Shown: positions 33,265-42,872, numbered from the stretch's first letter. The stretch: 64,000 nucleotides of DNA from Actinomycetes bacterium (GCA_021791895.1 JAJYVS010000001.1:62001-126000), one strand, 5' to 3'. Notes: generated by a model not told the origin, from the sequence alone. Made by a program: numbers and translations.

Positions 33265-34530
33265 GTGGGAGAGGCTGTGGCTGCGGATCAAGGTGACATC
33301 TCAGCATTCGAAGAGCTGGAGTCCAACGTCCGCTATTACTGCCGACGGTGGCCGACGGTCTTCGCCTCGGCCGCCGGGTCCCGCCTTGTGAGCGAGGACG
33401 GTACGCGCTACCTCGATTTCTTCTCGGGTGCCGGTGCGCTTTCCTACGGGCACAACGCGCCCTTCCTGGTCGAGGCGGCCGTCGACCATCTTCGCTCCGG
33501 TCGGCTGATCCACAGTCTGGACACCCACACGCCGGAGAAGGCGGCCCTGCTCAGGACGCTGCAGCGCTGCGTTCTGTCCCCGCGCGGCATGGACATGGTG
33601 GTGCAGTTCGTCGGGCCGACCGGCGCGACCGCCGTCGAGGCAGCCCTGCAGCTGGCCGAACGAATCACGGGACGACGTGGCGTCGTGGCCTTCGAGGGCG
33701 GCTTCCACGGCATGACCGCCCGAGCGGCGTCCGTCTCACACTCGTTGGGCGACCGGGACCATTCGGGCGCTCGATTCCTCCCCTATCGGTCCCAGCCCGA
33801 CGAGCGCGATCTCCAACTGCTGAAGAGCGCCCTCGAACGCCCGATCGGCGACGAGCGACCGGGGGCGCTCATCATCGAGCCGGTCCAGGCGGAGGGCGGA
33901 GCCCGCCCCTTCACGGCGGCGTATCTGGCCGAGGTCCGGCGCCTCTGTACCGACCATGAGGTGGTGCTCATCGCGGACGAGATCCAGGCCGGGGTGGGTC
34001 GAACCGGTCCCTTCTTCTCCTCCGAGGGCTCGGGGCTCGACCCCGATATCATCTGTGTGTCGAAGTCCCTGAGCGGGCTCGGGCTCCCCCTGGCCGTCAA
34101 TCTCATCCGACGGGACCTGGACCGGTGGGCCCCCGGGGAGTTCACCGGAACGTTCCGCGGCAACAACCTCGCGTTCGTCACCGCGACGGCGCTCCTCGAG
34201 CGCTACTGGGGGAACGGCGAACTCGAGTCGTCGACCGGCAGGCGGGGACAGCACGTCGGTGCCCTACTCGGGCACCTCGCTGCCGAAGACGACGTCCTCC
34301 CGTTCTCGGTTTCCGGACGCGGGTTCCTCTGGGGGCTTACCTTCGAAGACGGGCGTGCCGCCACGGCTGTCGTCGTCGCTGCCTTCCGTTCCGGGCTCAT
34401 CGTCGAAGCATGTGGGGCGGGTGATCGGACGGTGAAGCTGCTCCCGTCGCTCCTCATCGACGACGAGGACCTCGAGCTCGGTCTCGATCTGCTCGCGACG
34501 GCGGTGCGCGGCCTGTCCGAGGGTTACTGA
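33265..34530 (+). CDS. class III aminotransferase, EctB-like (diaminobutyrate type)
   Basis: 421 residues. The start (FEELESNVRYYCRRWPTVF), SGAGALSYGHNAP, PTGATAVEAALQLA and FHGMTARAAS follow EctB closely. The PLP lysine is K267 in VSKSLSG and the cofactor Asp is in LIADEIQAGVG. EctB makes 2,4-diaminobutyrate from aspartate semialdehyde in ectoine synthesis. Neither ectA nor ectC lies next to it, so the gene may serve siderophore, peptide or polyamine chemistry, or its partners may be elsewhere. GTG 33265 and GTG 33277 are both possible starts. Confidence 0.8.
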   Translation: MGEAVAADQGDISAFEELESNVRYYCRRWPTVFASAAGSRLVSEDGTRYLDFFSGAGALSYGHNAPFLVEAAVDHLRSGRLIHSLDTHTPEKAALLRTLQRCVLSPRGMDMVVQFVGPTGATAVEAALQLAERITGRRGVVAFEGGFHGMTARAASVSHSLGDRDHSGARFLPYRSQPDERDLQLLKSALERPIGDERPGALIIEPVQAEGGARPFTAAYLAEVRRLCTDHEVVLIADEIQAGVGRTGPFFSSEGSGLDPDIICVSKSLSGLGLPLAVNLIRRDLDRWAPGEFTGTFRGNNLAFVTATALLERYWGNGELESSTGRRGQHVGALLGHLAAEDDVLPFSVSGRGFLWGLTFEDGRAATAVVVAAFRSGLIVEACGAGDRTVKLLPSLLIDDEDLELGLDLLATAVRGLSEGY

Positions 34531-34565
34531 AGCCCTCCCTAAACCAAATCGACCGGAGCGACCCG

Positions 34566-35105
34566 TTACTCGCCGGTCTCGCCGTCGATCGCCTCCCGGA
34601 TCAGGTCGGCGTGGCCGTTGTGCCTGGCGTACTCCTCGATCAAGTGGCAAAGGATCCAGCGCAAGCTGGGAGACGGGCTGTCGGGCCAGTGGCGGCGGGC
34701 CCGCTGCCCGAGGTCGCCGTTCGCCAGGGCCTCGTCGACCAGAATGCGCGAACGCGCCACCGACTCCTGCCAGAGCGAACGGAGCTGCTCGGGCGAGTCC
34801 GAGGCAGCAGAGGTCCAGTCCCAATCGCGATCGGACGCTCCGTCGACCGTGCCCCACGGAGCGACGGCGGGCCGGTCGTGGAGGACCCGCGAGCACCACG
34901 AATCCTCCACCCTGGCCATGTGCTTCAGCATCCCGCCGATGGTCATCGACGAGGCAGCGATCTTGGTGGCGAGCGCGGCGGTGTCGAGCCCCGCGCTCTT
35001 CCAGGCCAGCGTCGCCCGCTGGTAGTCGAGGAACCCGAGCAGGGTGGCCGTCTCGTCCCCGTCCACCGGGGGCTCGGGGCGTCCGTGGTCGTCGATGTTG
35101 GTCAT
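34566..35105 (-). CDS. DinB-family protein (DUF664)
   Basis: 179 residues from ATG 35105. DinB/YfiT-like four-helix bundle: SSMTIGGMLKHMARVEDSW provides the first metal-binding His (about residue 72), and LRWILCHLIEEYARHNGHAD the later His cluster (about 146-165). Three His residues bind a divalent metal in this fold, used by mycothiol- or bacillithiol-dependent transferases. A mycothiol-dependent reaction is a natural guess in an actinobacterium, but unproven. Upstream lie kinase fragments. Confidence 0.85.
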   Translation of the reverse strand: MTNIDDHGRPEPPVDGDETATLLGFLDYQRATLAWKSAGLDTAALATKIAASSMTIGGMLKHMARVEDSWCSRVLHDRPAVAPWGTVDGASDRDWDWTSAASDSPEQLRSLWQESVARSRILVDEALANGDLGQRARRHWPDSPSPSLRWILCHLIEEYARHNGHADLIREAIDGETGE

Positions 35106-35146
35106 TAGCGGAATGTAGCGGAATGTAGTGGTGTCGCTGTCGCCGG

Positions 35147-35455
35147 TCACCAGGACGACCGAAGGGGTTGTCCGGGCCGGCATCCCAGGTCAGCACCTCC
35201 ACACCCGGGAGCCCGTGCCAGCGGAAGCACTCCGCCCCCGCCGCCTCCTGCTGCAACTTGTGGGCCGCGCCCGCGATGGGATCGGACCACGGTTCGAGCT
35301 CCTTGCCCAGAACCTTGAGGAACAGGATCTGGCCGCCGGCGTCGACCCGGAGCACCAGATTGCCACTGCGGACCCGTCGCACCCGGGGCCCTCGGCGTCG
35401 ATGCCGGCACTGCGCTCGATCGCGAGGACCTCCGGACGACCGAGGGCGGGCGGTC
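35147..35455 (-). pseudogene. phosphotransferase (APH-like) N-lobe fragment
   Basis: On the minus strand, LGRPEVLAIE in one frame continues in another as GNLVLRVDAGGQILFLKV, then AAGAECFRWH and LTWDAGPDNPFG. This is the start of an aminoglycoside-phosphotransferase-like kinase with the ATP-binding lobe and Lys. The catalytic lobe is missing: the sequence stops where the DinB gene starts. It is distinct from the longer fragment above it, so two related kinases decayed here. Confidence 0.6.
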
Positions 35456-36370
35456 TCACGGTCGATGCTCCCAGACGAAGTCCACGAACCACGAGGGCGG
35501 CTCGAGCCTGTTGGCGCGCATCCACAGGTATCGGCTCTCGCCGACGAGGGCCAGGCAGGCCGCGAATCCCTCGTCGACCTCGGGGCCGCGGCGCTCGCTC
35601 GAACCCCGGCGGCAGTCGGGCCTCGGATCGACGCCAGAGCTGAGGGCGAGGTGCGCGAGGTCGAAGCCAATCGGCTCCCACCCGAAGCACGCCCAGTCGA
35701 CCGCCACGGTGTCGTCTCCCGCGCTGAACAGATTGGACAGCACGAAGCCCCCGTGCGAACGGACGACGGGAGACCGGACAGGGCCTCGAGCATTTCCCTC
35801 CGACGACGCCACAGATCGACCATTCGTTCATCGGCGTGGGCAACGGGCCAGTCGCGTTGTCCGACCCGTTGGCCCAGCTGATCACGAGCCAACCACGGTC
35901 GATCCAAGACATGCTCGTAGTCGACCTGCCATGCGGCCAGGTGCTCGGCCGCCCGCTCGACACCGGTCGGCGGCCCGGCGATCTCCTCGAGGTCCGCGCT
36001 CGTGCCCTCGGCGCGCTGACACCGGGGGCGCCCGAAGGCCCGGGCCCTGGGAAGCATGCCCGAACGATAGGCGTCGACCTCCCGACGCCAGTACGCCCCA
36101 GTGCCGAGGATCCAGCGACCTCTCGCCCCGGTCGGCACTTGGCCGGAGGGTCTTGCGGATCATCGCGACCTGGCGCTCCTCTTCGGCTGGGCCCCGCAGC
36201 GAGAGGACCAGGCGAACGACCCGAGCCGTGGCGGCACCGGTTCGGGTCCGGAGTTCCTCAACGACGGTCTCGGCCACGACCTCCTCGTTCCGGGTCGGCC
36301 AGCTGTCGGGCGATCGCCCGCCCCCCACGTCCTCGAACCCTACGGCTCGGCCCCGGATGTTCCCCCCCAA
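35456..36370 (-). pseudogene. APH-family phosphotransferase, broken by at least two frameshifts
   Basis: Reading from 36370 downwards, EEERQVAMIRKTLRP and DPRHW lie in one frame, YWRREVDAYRSGML and ERAAEHLAAWQVDYEHVLDR in a second, and SHGGFVLSNLFSAGDDTVAV plus DWACFGWEPIGFDLAHLAL in a third. Together they give an APH-like kinase of about 300 residues with the catalytic HGGFVLSNL (degenerate form of the HGDLHxxN loop) and DWACFG metal site. Frame changes are near 36100 and 35780. It is degenerate by two or more indels. Confidence 0.75.
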
Positions 36371-36452
36371 TCGTCCTTGTGCCTGTGTACGCAGTTACTC
36401 GCGACCGGCCCGCCGCTTCGACAAGCGGGCGAGCATTTGCAAGCGTTGGCCC

Positions 36453-37094
36453 ATGGGGCTCTTGCTCTGCGACCTCGACGACACGATCTTGTCCCGGCGG
36501 GAGAACTTCTGGGTGTGGGCCTCCGCCTACGTCACCGGCCACGCTCTCGCGGCCAGGGAGATCGACTGGATCGTCGAGCTCGATCAGGACGGCTACCGGC
36601 CCCGAGACGAGTTCTTCACCATCCTTTCGCAGCGCCACGACCTCGGTTACAGCGCGCAGGAGATCACCGAGCGCTACTTCGCGGACTTTCTCTCCGCGCT
36701 CGAGACCATCGATGCCCTGGCCCGAGCCCGGAGAGCCGGATTCAAGGTGGCCATCGTGACCAACGGCGCCCAGCGTGCGCAGGAGGCCAAGGTGTCCTCG
36801 GCCGGGCTCGCGGAGCTCGTCGACGCGGTGTGCATCTCGGAGGTGGTCGGCTACGCCAAGCCGCATCGAGAGATCTTCGAGGTCGCAGCCGAACGGTGCG
36901 CGGCGAGCCTGAAGGGGGCGTGGATGGTGGGCGACAACCCGCTGAGTGACATGGAGGGTGCCCGGAGCTGCGAGGCAAAAACGGTCTGGCTGCCCAACGG
37001 GCGCACCTGGCCCTCGGAGCTGGAGTTCCGGCCGGATCTCGAGGCCGGGTCCTTCGCTGGCGCCGTGGACCTCGTGCTCTCCTCGGAACGCTGA
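36453..37094 (+). CDS. HAD-superfamily hydrolase
   Basis: 213 residues from ATG 36453. Motif I is DLDDT with nucleophile D7 and D9, motif II is IVTNGAQ (about residue 110), motif III has the Lys in GYAKPHREIF, and motif IV is GDNPLSDMEGA. A helical cap lies between residues 15 and 90, as in subfamily I phosphatases. Substrate unknown. The gene sits alone between two decayed genes and appears intact. Confidence 0.87.
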   Translation: MGLLLCDLDDTILSRRENFWVWASAYVTGHALAAREIDWIVELDQDGYRPRDEFFTILSQRHDLGYSAQEITERYFADFLSALETIDALARARRAGFKVAIVTNGAQRAQEAKVSSAGLAELVDAVCISEVVGYAKPHREIFEVAAERCAASLKGAWMVGDNPLSDMEGARSCEAKTVWLPNGRTWPSELEFRPDLEAGSFAGAVDLVLSSER

Positions 37095-37097
37095 GCG

Positions 37098-37860
37098 GTG
37101 CCAGGACCGACCGGTACACGTCACCGGAACGGACCCACCGGTTCTCTCGCCAGGGTGCTCGGCGCGGGACTCGTCGCCCACGCGCTCCCCTCGGTCGGCG
37201 ACGTCGCCGCGATCGTGGGCACCCGCTCGCCCCGTCGGGTCGGGCGGATGTGGCTGCACAGCGGCCCGGGCAAGCGAGCCGTGGCGTTGACCTTCGGCGA
37301 CGGGCCGTCCCCCGAGACGACACCACGCGTGGTTCGCCAACTGGGCCGGCTGGGCCTGCGGGCCACCTTCTTCGTCACCGGCACCGAGGCGGTGAAGTAC
37401 CCGGAGCTGATCGTGCAGATCGAGGGCGCCGGGCACGCGCTCGAGAGCCACGGCATGGAACACCGCCACCACCTGGCGCACCGGTCGCGATGGATTTTCG
37501 AGGACACCCGAGCTGCGGTGCGCGCGCTGCACGACCTCGGTGTCAGGCTCGGTACCTTCGACCGCCGTACGGACAGGCGGCTACGGCCACGTTGGTGGCC
37601 GCCCGAACCCACGGGGTGACCCCGGTCCAGCTGCTGGGGGCGCGAGTTCGCGGAACCGAGACCGCGGGCGGTCGTGGCTCGAGTCCGGCGGGGGCTGGTC
37701 CCGGGTTCCGTCATCCTGGTCCACGACGGCGACCGGCACTGCGGAGCGGGCAGCGTCGCCGCCGTGGAGGAGGCCCTGCCGATGCTCGCCGAGGAAATAC
37801 GGCGCCGCGATCTCGGCATCCTGACCATGCCGAGCTACTCGGGTGAGTCCGTTCGGAGTT
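37098..37860 (+). pseudogene. polysaccharide deacetylase (NodB-like), frameshifted
   Basis: From GTG 37098 a NodB-homology domain is readable. Motif 1 is LTFGDGPSPE, with Gly where the catalytic Asp of TFDDGP is normal; motif 2 is HALESHGMEHRHH. Then the frame changes near 37540 (motif 3 RYLRPPYGQ) and returns near 37650 to give VILVHDG. The frame then runs on to 38090 without the usual stop, into the next gene. Two compensating indels, a lost active-site Asp and a lost stop all indicate a dead gene. Confidence 0.75.
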
Positions 37861-37999
37861 CGCCTGATCGCTCGACCACGGCGCCGATGATCCCTTACCA
37901 CGACACGTGCACGAGCGCCCTGATCGGGTCCACCGAGTGCTCCACGTCCCCGGCCAGCTCGCGCCGGGAGTGCCCGGGCTGCCGGCGGCGCGAAGCCGA

Positions 38000-39070
38000 T
38001 CAGGCCCGGAGCTCGTCGACGAGCCCCCATTGCCGGGCGGTGTGGGCGGAGACAGCCGAACCACTGAGCGCGGCAAACGCCGTGCGCTGACGGCCGATCC
38101 GACGTGGAAGGCTCGCCGTGCCACCGGCTCCCGGGATCAGTCCGAAGCCGACCTCGGGGAGCGTGAATGTCGCCTCCGGCGTCGCCGAGATCCGGTGGGA
38201 GAACGCGGGGATCTCGATGCCGGCCCCGACGCACGCGCCATGGACCTCGACCCGCACTCGGTCCGCGCAGCGGGCCAGGGCCAATCCGGCCGACCTGCTC
38301 ACCCGTACCGAGTGCGCAGTCGCGGGGTCGGTGGCCGAACCGAACTCGTTCAGGTCGCCTCCGCTACAGAAGTCCGGGCCGCTCCCGCGCAGGCGGGCAG
38401 CTTCGATGGTCGGATCCACCTGGACAAGCTGGAGTGCGGTGATCAAGGCGTCCCGCATCGCCGAGTTCAGGGCGTTGTGCACCTCGGGGCGGTGCAGCTC
38501 GATGTCGAGGAACGGCCCATGCCGCGTGACCAGGACCGGGTCGGTCTCGCCGTTTTGGGCGCGGTTAGAGGTGCGGCGTGACTCGAGCCAAGTCCGGAAC
38601 TCGGGACCGCCCTGGAGCATCGAGTACACGAACGACTCGGCCACGACTGCGTCGCGGAGCGAGAGCTCCTCGCCCATCCGGAGCAGCTGGACCAGTGCCA
38701 CCGAGGCCAACGGGGACCGGTCGATGCTGACGCCGAGGTCGACCAGGGACCGCTCGAGATCGTCGCAACCGACCCAGGGCCGTGGCACCGTCGAGCCCTG
38801 GCACAACAGGACGTCGAATCCGCCGGGAACCCAGGACGGGTCGGGAGCAACCCCGACCGTCACACACGGCAGGCCGGTGGCGAGCGCTTCGAGTGCCGAG
38901 AGCTCCGGCGTCCTCTCGGTCACGTCGACGGCCAGGACCGAAAGGGTCACCCGGGGGTCGGCCAGACCAAGGTCGAACTCGTCACGGACCAGATCGAGCG
39001 CCTCGGCCGGGGTGAACAGGCTCGGGGCACCGGGATGCCCGCCCATGCCGTCACTGTAGTGTTCGGACAT
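38000..39070 (-). CDS. enoyl-CoA hydratase/isomerase with N-terminal extension
   Basis: 356 residues from ATG 39070 (ATG 39046 also possible). The crotonase core is C-terminal (about 170-356): IELHRPEVHNALNSAMRDAL, FCSGGDLNEF (oxyanion loop) and PEVGFGLIPGAGGTASLPRR. The N-terminal ~165 residues look like a related, diverged crotonase-like half. The family adds water to enoyl-CoA or isomerises it. The start codon overlaps that of the divergent CoA-transferase. Two-part crotonases of this size occur in actinobacteria; the substrate is unknown. Confidence 0.83.
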   Translation of the reverse strand: MSEHYSDGMGGHPGAPSLFTPAEALDLVRDEFDLGLADPRVTLSVLAVDVTERTPELSALEALATGLPCVTVGVAPDPSWVPGGFDVLLCQGSTVPRPWVGCDDLERSLVDLGVSIDRSPLASVALVQLLRMGEELSLRDAVVAESFVYSMLQGGPEFRTWLESRRTSNRAQNGETDPVLVTRHGPFLDIELHRPEVHNALNSAMRDALITALQLVQVDPTIEAARLRGSGPDFCSGGDLNEFGSATDPATAHSVRVSRSAGLALARCADRVRVEVHGACVGAGIEIPAFSHRISATPEATFTLPEVGFGLIPGAGGTASLPRRIGRQRTAFAALSGSAVSAHTARQWGLVDELRA

Positions 39071-40397
39071 GTTTGGCCAGCTTGGACGGCCAAGCTCCGA
39101 CCCGGTCGAGACGTCGGTCGTCGACGTGGCGGCGGCCGGTGGCATCACCCTCGACAGGGCGGCCGTCGACCGACGTTCCGACCGCACCTGCACCGTCCTC
39201 GAGTTCGCCGCCTCGGGCGCCATGTGGATCACCGGGAGGCACGCTCCGACCCCGGTCCGCTTTCCGCTCTTCGCCCACCTCGACGGCCTGAGCGCCGGGA
39301 TCGAGACGCTCAGCAGCCGGCTCGGCGCCCCGGTCCGGCTCGACCCGGCGCTGGTCGTCTCCCAACGAGCGGCCGAACGGGGCTTCACCCGAGGTGGACG
39401 GCGCTCGGCCAATGGCTCGTGTCGGCTCATCCGGGGCGAAGACGGCTGGCTGGCCTGCAATCTTCCAAGGCCCTCCGATCTCGAGCTGCTTCCGGCTGTC
39501 CTGGAGCGGGCGGTGGGTGACGACCCGTGGTCGGCGCTCCACCAGGTCGCCGGCGACGTGCCGGTGGCCGAGTTGGAAGCGCGCGCCCAGCGGGTGGGCG
39601 TCGCCGTCACCGTGCTCGACATCGACGCCTCGGCGCCGGATCGACCGCCGGTCACCTTCGAACGCATCGGTCGCCGCTCGGCGCCAGACCGTCCGCCTCG
39701 GGTGATCGACTTCTCGGCCATGTGGGCCGGCCCCCTGTGCGCCCACATCCTCGGACGCTCGGGCTCGCAGGTGTGCAAGGTGGAGGACCCGGCCCGACCG
39801 GACGGCGGGCGGTGGGGCGACCCCCTCATGTACCGGCGGCTGCATCAGGGCGACGACCTCGAAGCGGTCTCGTTCTCGACGAGCGAGGGGCGTCGTGAGC
39901 TCGCACACCTGGTCGATCGCGCGGACGTCGTCATCGAGTCGTCACGGCCCCGGGCATTGGAGCAGCTGGGTCTCACCCCCGAACAGTTCCTGTCAGCGGC
40001 TCCGGGCCGGACGTGGATCAGCATCACCGGCTACGGACGCCAAGGGCCCCGCGCCAACCATGTGGCCTTCGGCGACGACGCCGCCGTGGCCGGCGGGCTC
40101 GTCGCCTGGGAAGGTTCCGACCTCCCGGTGTTCTGCGCCGACGCCCTGGCCGATCCGGTGAGCGGCCTCTTCGCGGCCTTCGGCGGGTTGGTCTCGCTGG
40201 CTGCTGGAGGCGGCCTCCTGGTCGACGTCTCCATGCGCGACGCCAGCAGGGCCGTGCGAAAAGGTCCGGGGTGCCCGGCCGACCACGCCGTCGAGATCGG
40301 TCCCGGCGGTTCCTGGGTGGCCTGGCACCGCGGAGGCCGAGCACTCAGCCAACGAGTCCTCTCGCCGGTGGAGCTGGTCGGCGCCGCCGGTGGGTGA
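39069..40397 (+). CDS. family III CoA-transferase (CaiB/BaiF)
   Basis: 442 residues. The domain typical of the family, RVIDFSAMWAGPLCAHILGRSGSQVCKVE, occurs near residues 212-240, and ESSRPRALEQLGLTPEQF and WISITGYGRQGPRANH follow. The N-terminal 200 residues form the first lobe with weaker similarity. It would move CoA between carboxylates. TAGTGT (39057-39062) 6 nt upstream suggests a leaderless ATG, and this start overlaps the ATG of the opposite gene on a shared CATG. It overlaps the amidohydrolase by 8 bp. Confidence 0.83.
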   Translation: MFGQLGRPSSDPVETSVVDVAAAGGITLDRAAVDRRSDRTCTVLEFAASGAMWITGRHAPTPVRFPLFAHLDGLSAGIETLSSRLGAPVRLDPALVVSQRAAERGFTRGGRRSANGSCRLIRGEDGWLACNLPRPSDLELLPAVLERAVGDDPWSALHQVAGDVPVAELEARAQRVGVAVTVLDIDASAPDRPPVTFERIGRRSAPDRPPRVIDFSAMWAGPLCAHILGRSGSQVCKVEDPARPDGGRWGDPLMYRRLHQGDDLEAVSFSTSEGRRELAHLVDRADVVIESSRPRALEQLGLTPEQFLSAAPGRTWISITGYGRQGPRANHVAFGDDAAVAGGLVAWEGSDLPVFCADALADPVSGLFAAFGGLVSLAAGGGLLVDVSMRDASRAVRKGPGCPADHAVEIGPGGSWVAWHRGGRALSQRVLSPVELVGAAGG

Positions 40398-41796
40398 CCT
40401 CGTCGTCGTCCGCGCCGACCTCGGAGGAGACGGTGCGGTCGACATTCGAATCGCCGATGGCCGCATCCACTCGGTCGGCCCAGACCTACCCGTCGGCGAC
40501 GACGACCGGTTACTCGACGCAGCCGGCGGCGCGGTCCTGCCGGGGCTCCACGACCACCACGTGCACCTCTACGCCGCCGCTGCCGCCGGCGAGTCCCTGC
40601 CGCTCGGACCGGACCACGTCGAGAGCACCGATCGGTTCGCCGAGGTGCTCCGGCGACGAGACCGCGAGCTCCCGGCGGGAGCTTGGATCCGTGGCGTGGG
40701 GTACCACGAACGGGTGGCCGGAGAGCTCGACCGACACCAACTCGACCGGATCGTGGCCCACCGGCCGGTGCGGATCCAGCACCGAACCGGAAGCCAGTGG
40801 ATCCTCAACACGCATGCACTCGAAGCGGTCCTGGCCGGTTCGCCGGATCAGGGAGGGATCGAGGCGGACCGCGCGGGCTCCCCCACCGGCCGGTTGTTCC
40901 GCATGGACGAGTGGATCGAGGCGGCCGCGGGCCGCCTCGAACCGGGTCTCGACGTCGTGGGCGAGCGCGCCGCACGCTTCGGGATCACCGGCCTCACCGA
41001 CGCCACCCCGTTCGGCGACATCGATCGGCTCGACACCTTGGCCAGGGCTCGAACGGACGGCCGGCTGCCCCAGCGGGTCACGGTGATGACCGCCCCGGAC
41101 ACCGGTCCGGGTTGTCCGCCGACACTCGGTCTCGGCCCGGTCAAAATCATGTTGGACGACCAGTCCCTCCCACCCTTCGACCAGCTGGTCTCCCAAATCC
41201 GGGCGGCCCACGGGGCAGGGAGGCCCGTCGCCCTCCACTGCGTCACCAGGGTCCAGCTCGTCCTGACGATCGCCGTGCTCGAGGAGGCCGGGGGGGGCCG
41301 AGGCGACCGGATCGAACACGGGGCCGTGATCCCGTCGGAGACGATCCCGGTCCTCGGGCGCCTCGGGGTCACGGTCGTGACCAATCCCGGGTTCGTGCAC
41401 GACCGCGGCGACGACTATCTGACCGACGTCGATCCGGAGGATCGGGAGGACCTCTATCGCTGCCGGTCGCTCCTGGCAGCCGGCGTTGCGGTCGCCGCCG
41501 GGACCGATGCCCCGTTCGGGCCGGACGACCCCTGGACACTGGCCCGGACGGCGGTCGTTCGGAGAAGCCGTTCGGGTCGGGCCGTGGGTGCTGGCGAAGG
41601 GGTCGACCCCACAATGGCACTCTCCCTGCTCCTCGGCTCGGCCGAACGCCCGGACTCCCCGAGGGTCCTCGCCCCTGGTCGGCCCGGGGACCTGTGCGTC
41701 CTGGCCGTCCCGTTCGCCGAAGGGCTGCGCACGCTCGATGCGGCCAATGTGGCCGTGACGGTGATCGGCGGTGAGGTGGCGGCCGACAACCGCTGA
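40390..41796 (+). CDS. amidohydrolase family protein (YtcJ-like)
   Basis: 468 residues. GLHDHHVHLYA (about residues 55-65) is the first metal site, ALHCVTR and RIEHGAV the later His ligands, and AGTDAPFGPDDPW the final Asp. VKIMLDD is where the carbamylated-Lys or equivalent bridging residue would fall. This family hydrolyses amides and related bonds with one or two metals. The gene is coupled to the CoA-transferase by 8-bp overlap, suggesting that both act on one substrate, possibly freeing an acid that then receives CoA. Confidence 0.83.
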   Translation: MGDLVVVRADLGGDGAVDIRIADGRIHSVGPDLPVGDDDRLLDAAGGAVLPGLHDHHVHLYAAAAAGESLPLGPDHVESTDRFAEVLRRRDRELPAGAWIRGVGYHERVAGELDRHQLDRIVAHRPVRIQHRTGSQWILNTHALEAVLAGSPDQGGIEADRAGSPTGRLFRMDEWIEAAAGRLEPGLDVVGERAARFGITGLTDATPFGDIDRLDTLARARTDGRLPQRVTVMTAPDTGPGCPPTLGLGPVKIMLDDQSLPPFDQLVSQIRAAHGAGRPVALHCVTRVQLVLTIAVLEEAGGGRGDRIEHGAVIPSETIPVLGRLGVTVVTNPGFVHDRGDDYLTDVDPEDREDLYRCRSLLAAGVAVAAGTDAPFGPDDPWTLARTAVVRRSRSGRAVGAGEGVDPTMALSLLLGSAERPDSPRVLAPGRPGDLCVLAVPFAEGLRTLDAANVAVTVIGGEVAADNR

Positions 41797-41894
41797 GCCG
41801 GCGCGACGGTCACGGTACGGTTGGCGACGCGTCCCGGTCGTGCCCTGTTCCTTTGGGCGCGGCCGGAACCGATCGAGCGCAACGGGAGGCACAA

Positions 41895-42872
41895 GTGAGC
41901 GAACGACAGATCGAGTATCGGCGGCTCGGACGGACCGGGCTCCGGGTCAGCCCGCTGTGTCTTGGCACCATGAACTTCGGGATGACCGCCGAGGAACCCG
42001 AGGCTCACACGATCATGGACCGGGCCATCGACCACGGCATCAACTTCTTCGACACCGCCAACACCTACGGCGGGGGCGGTCGGACCGAGGAGATCGTCGG
42101 CCGGTGGTTCCAGGGCGGCGACGGCCGCCGGGAGAAGGTCGTGCTGGCGACCAAGGTCTACGGCGGTCGGGACCCCTGGCCCAACACCAGCCGTCTGTCG
42201 GCCCGCCACATCCGGGCGGCATGCGACGCCAGCCTGCGCCGACTCCAGACCGACCACATCGACCTCTACCAGATGCACCACGTCGACCGGGACACGCCGT
42301 GGGACGAGATCTGGCAGGCGATGGACCTGCTCGTCGCGCAAGGCAAGGTCATCTACGTCGGTTCGAGCAACTTCGCCGGCTGGCACATCGCCAAGGCCAA
42401 CGAGCGGGCGGCCGACCGGGGCTCCTACGGGCTCGTTTCCGAGCAGAGCCTCTACAACCTGAACGCACGGATGGTCGAGCTCGAGGTGCTCCCGGCCTGC
42501 GCCGACTACGGGTTGGGGGTGCTGCCCTGGAGCCCGCTGGCCGGTGGACTGCTCGGGGGAGCGCTGGCCAAAAGCGAGAAGGGCCGCCGGTCGAGCGACC
42601 GCATGCAGGCGTCGATCGAGGCCAACCGGACGAAGCTCGATGCCTGGGAGAAGCTCTGCACCGACCTCGGTGTCCCACCCGCCGACGTCGCGCTTGCCTG
42701 GCTGCTCGCCAATCCGGCCGTGACGGCACCCATCATCGGGCCGAGGACGACCGAGCAGCTCGACGGTGCGATGGGGGCGCTCGACGTCACGCTCGACCGA
42801 GAGGTGCTCGACCAGCTGGATCGGATCTTCCCCGGTCCAGGTGGCACGGCGCCCGAGGCCTACGCCTGGTAA
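41895..42872 (+). CDS. aldo/keto reductase
   Basis: 325 residues from GTG 41895 with GGGAGG upstream. The catalytic tetrad is D53 and Y58 (FFDTANTYGG), K87 (LATKVYG) and H128 (YQMHH). It would reduce a carbonyl with NADPH. Length and order match the AKR superfamily, close to the YajO/AKR11-13 style of bacterial enzymes. Substrate unknown; its neighbours are acyl-CoA and ester-processing enzymes. Confidence 0.9.
   Translation: MSERQIEYRRLGRTGLRVSPLCLGTMNFGMTAEEPEAHTIMDRAIDHGINFFDTANTYGGGGRTEEIVGRWFQGGDGRREKVVLATKVYGGRDPWPNTSRLSARHIRAACDASLRRLQTDHIDLYQMHHVDRDTPWDEIWQAMDLLVAQGKVIYVGSSNFAGWHIAKANERAADRGSYGLVSEQSLYNLNARMVELEVLPACADYGLGVLPWSPLAGGLLGGALAKSEKGRRSSDRMQASIEANRTKLDAWEKLCTDLGVPPADVALAWLLANPAVTAPIIGPRTTEQLDGAMGALDVTLDREVLDQLDRIFPGPGGTAPEAYAW

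Noticed and set aside
33265-34530. Ectoine biosynthesis operon
   Set aside because: Only an EctB-like gene is present; no EctA or EctC can be recognised within several genes on either side.
34264-36138. A 624-codon minus-strand frame covering kinase pieces and the aminotransferase 3' end
   Set aside because: It strings together fragments in a chance open frame; true kinase pieces switch frames and the DinB gene is in another frame.
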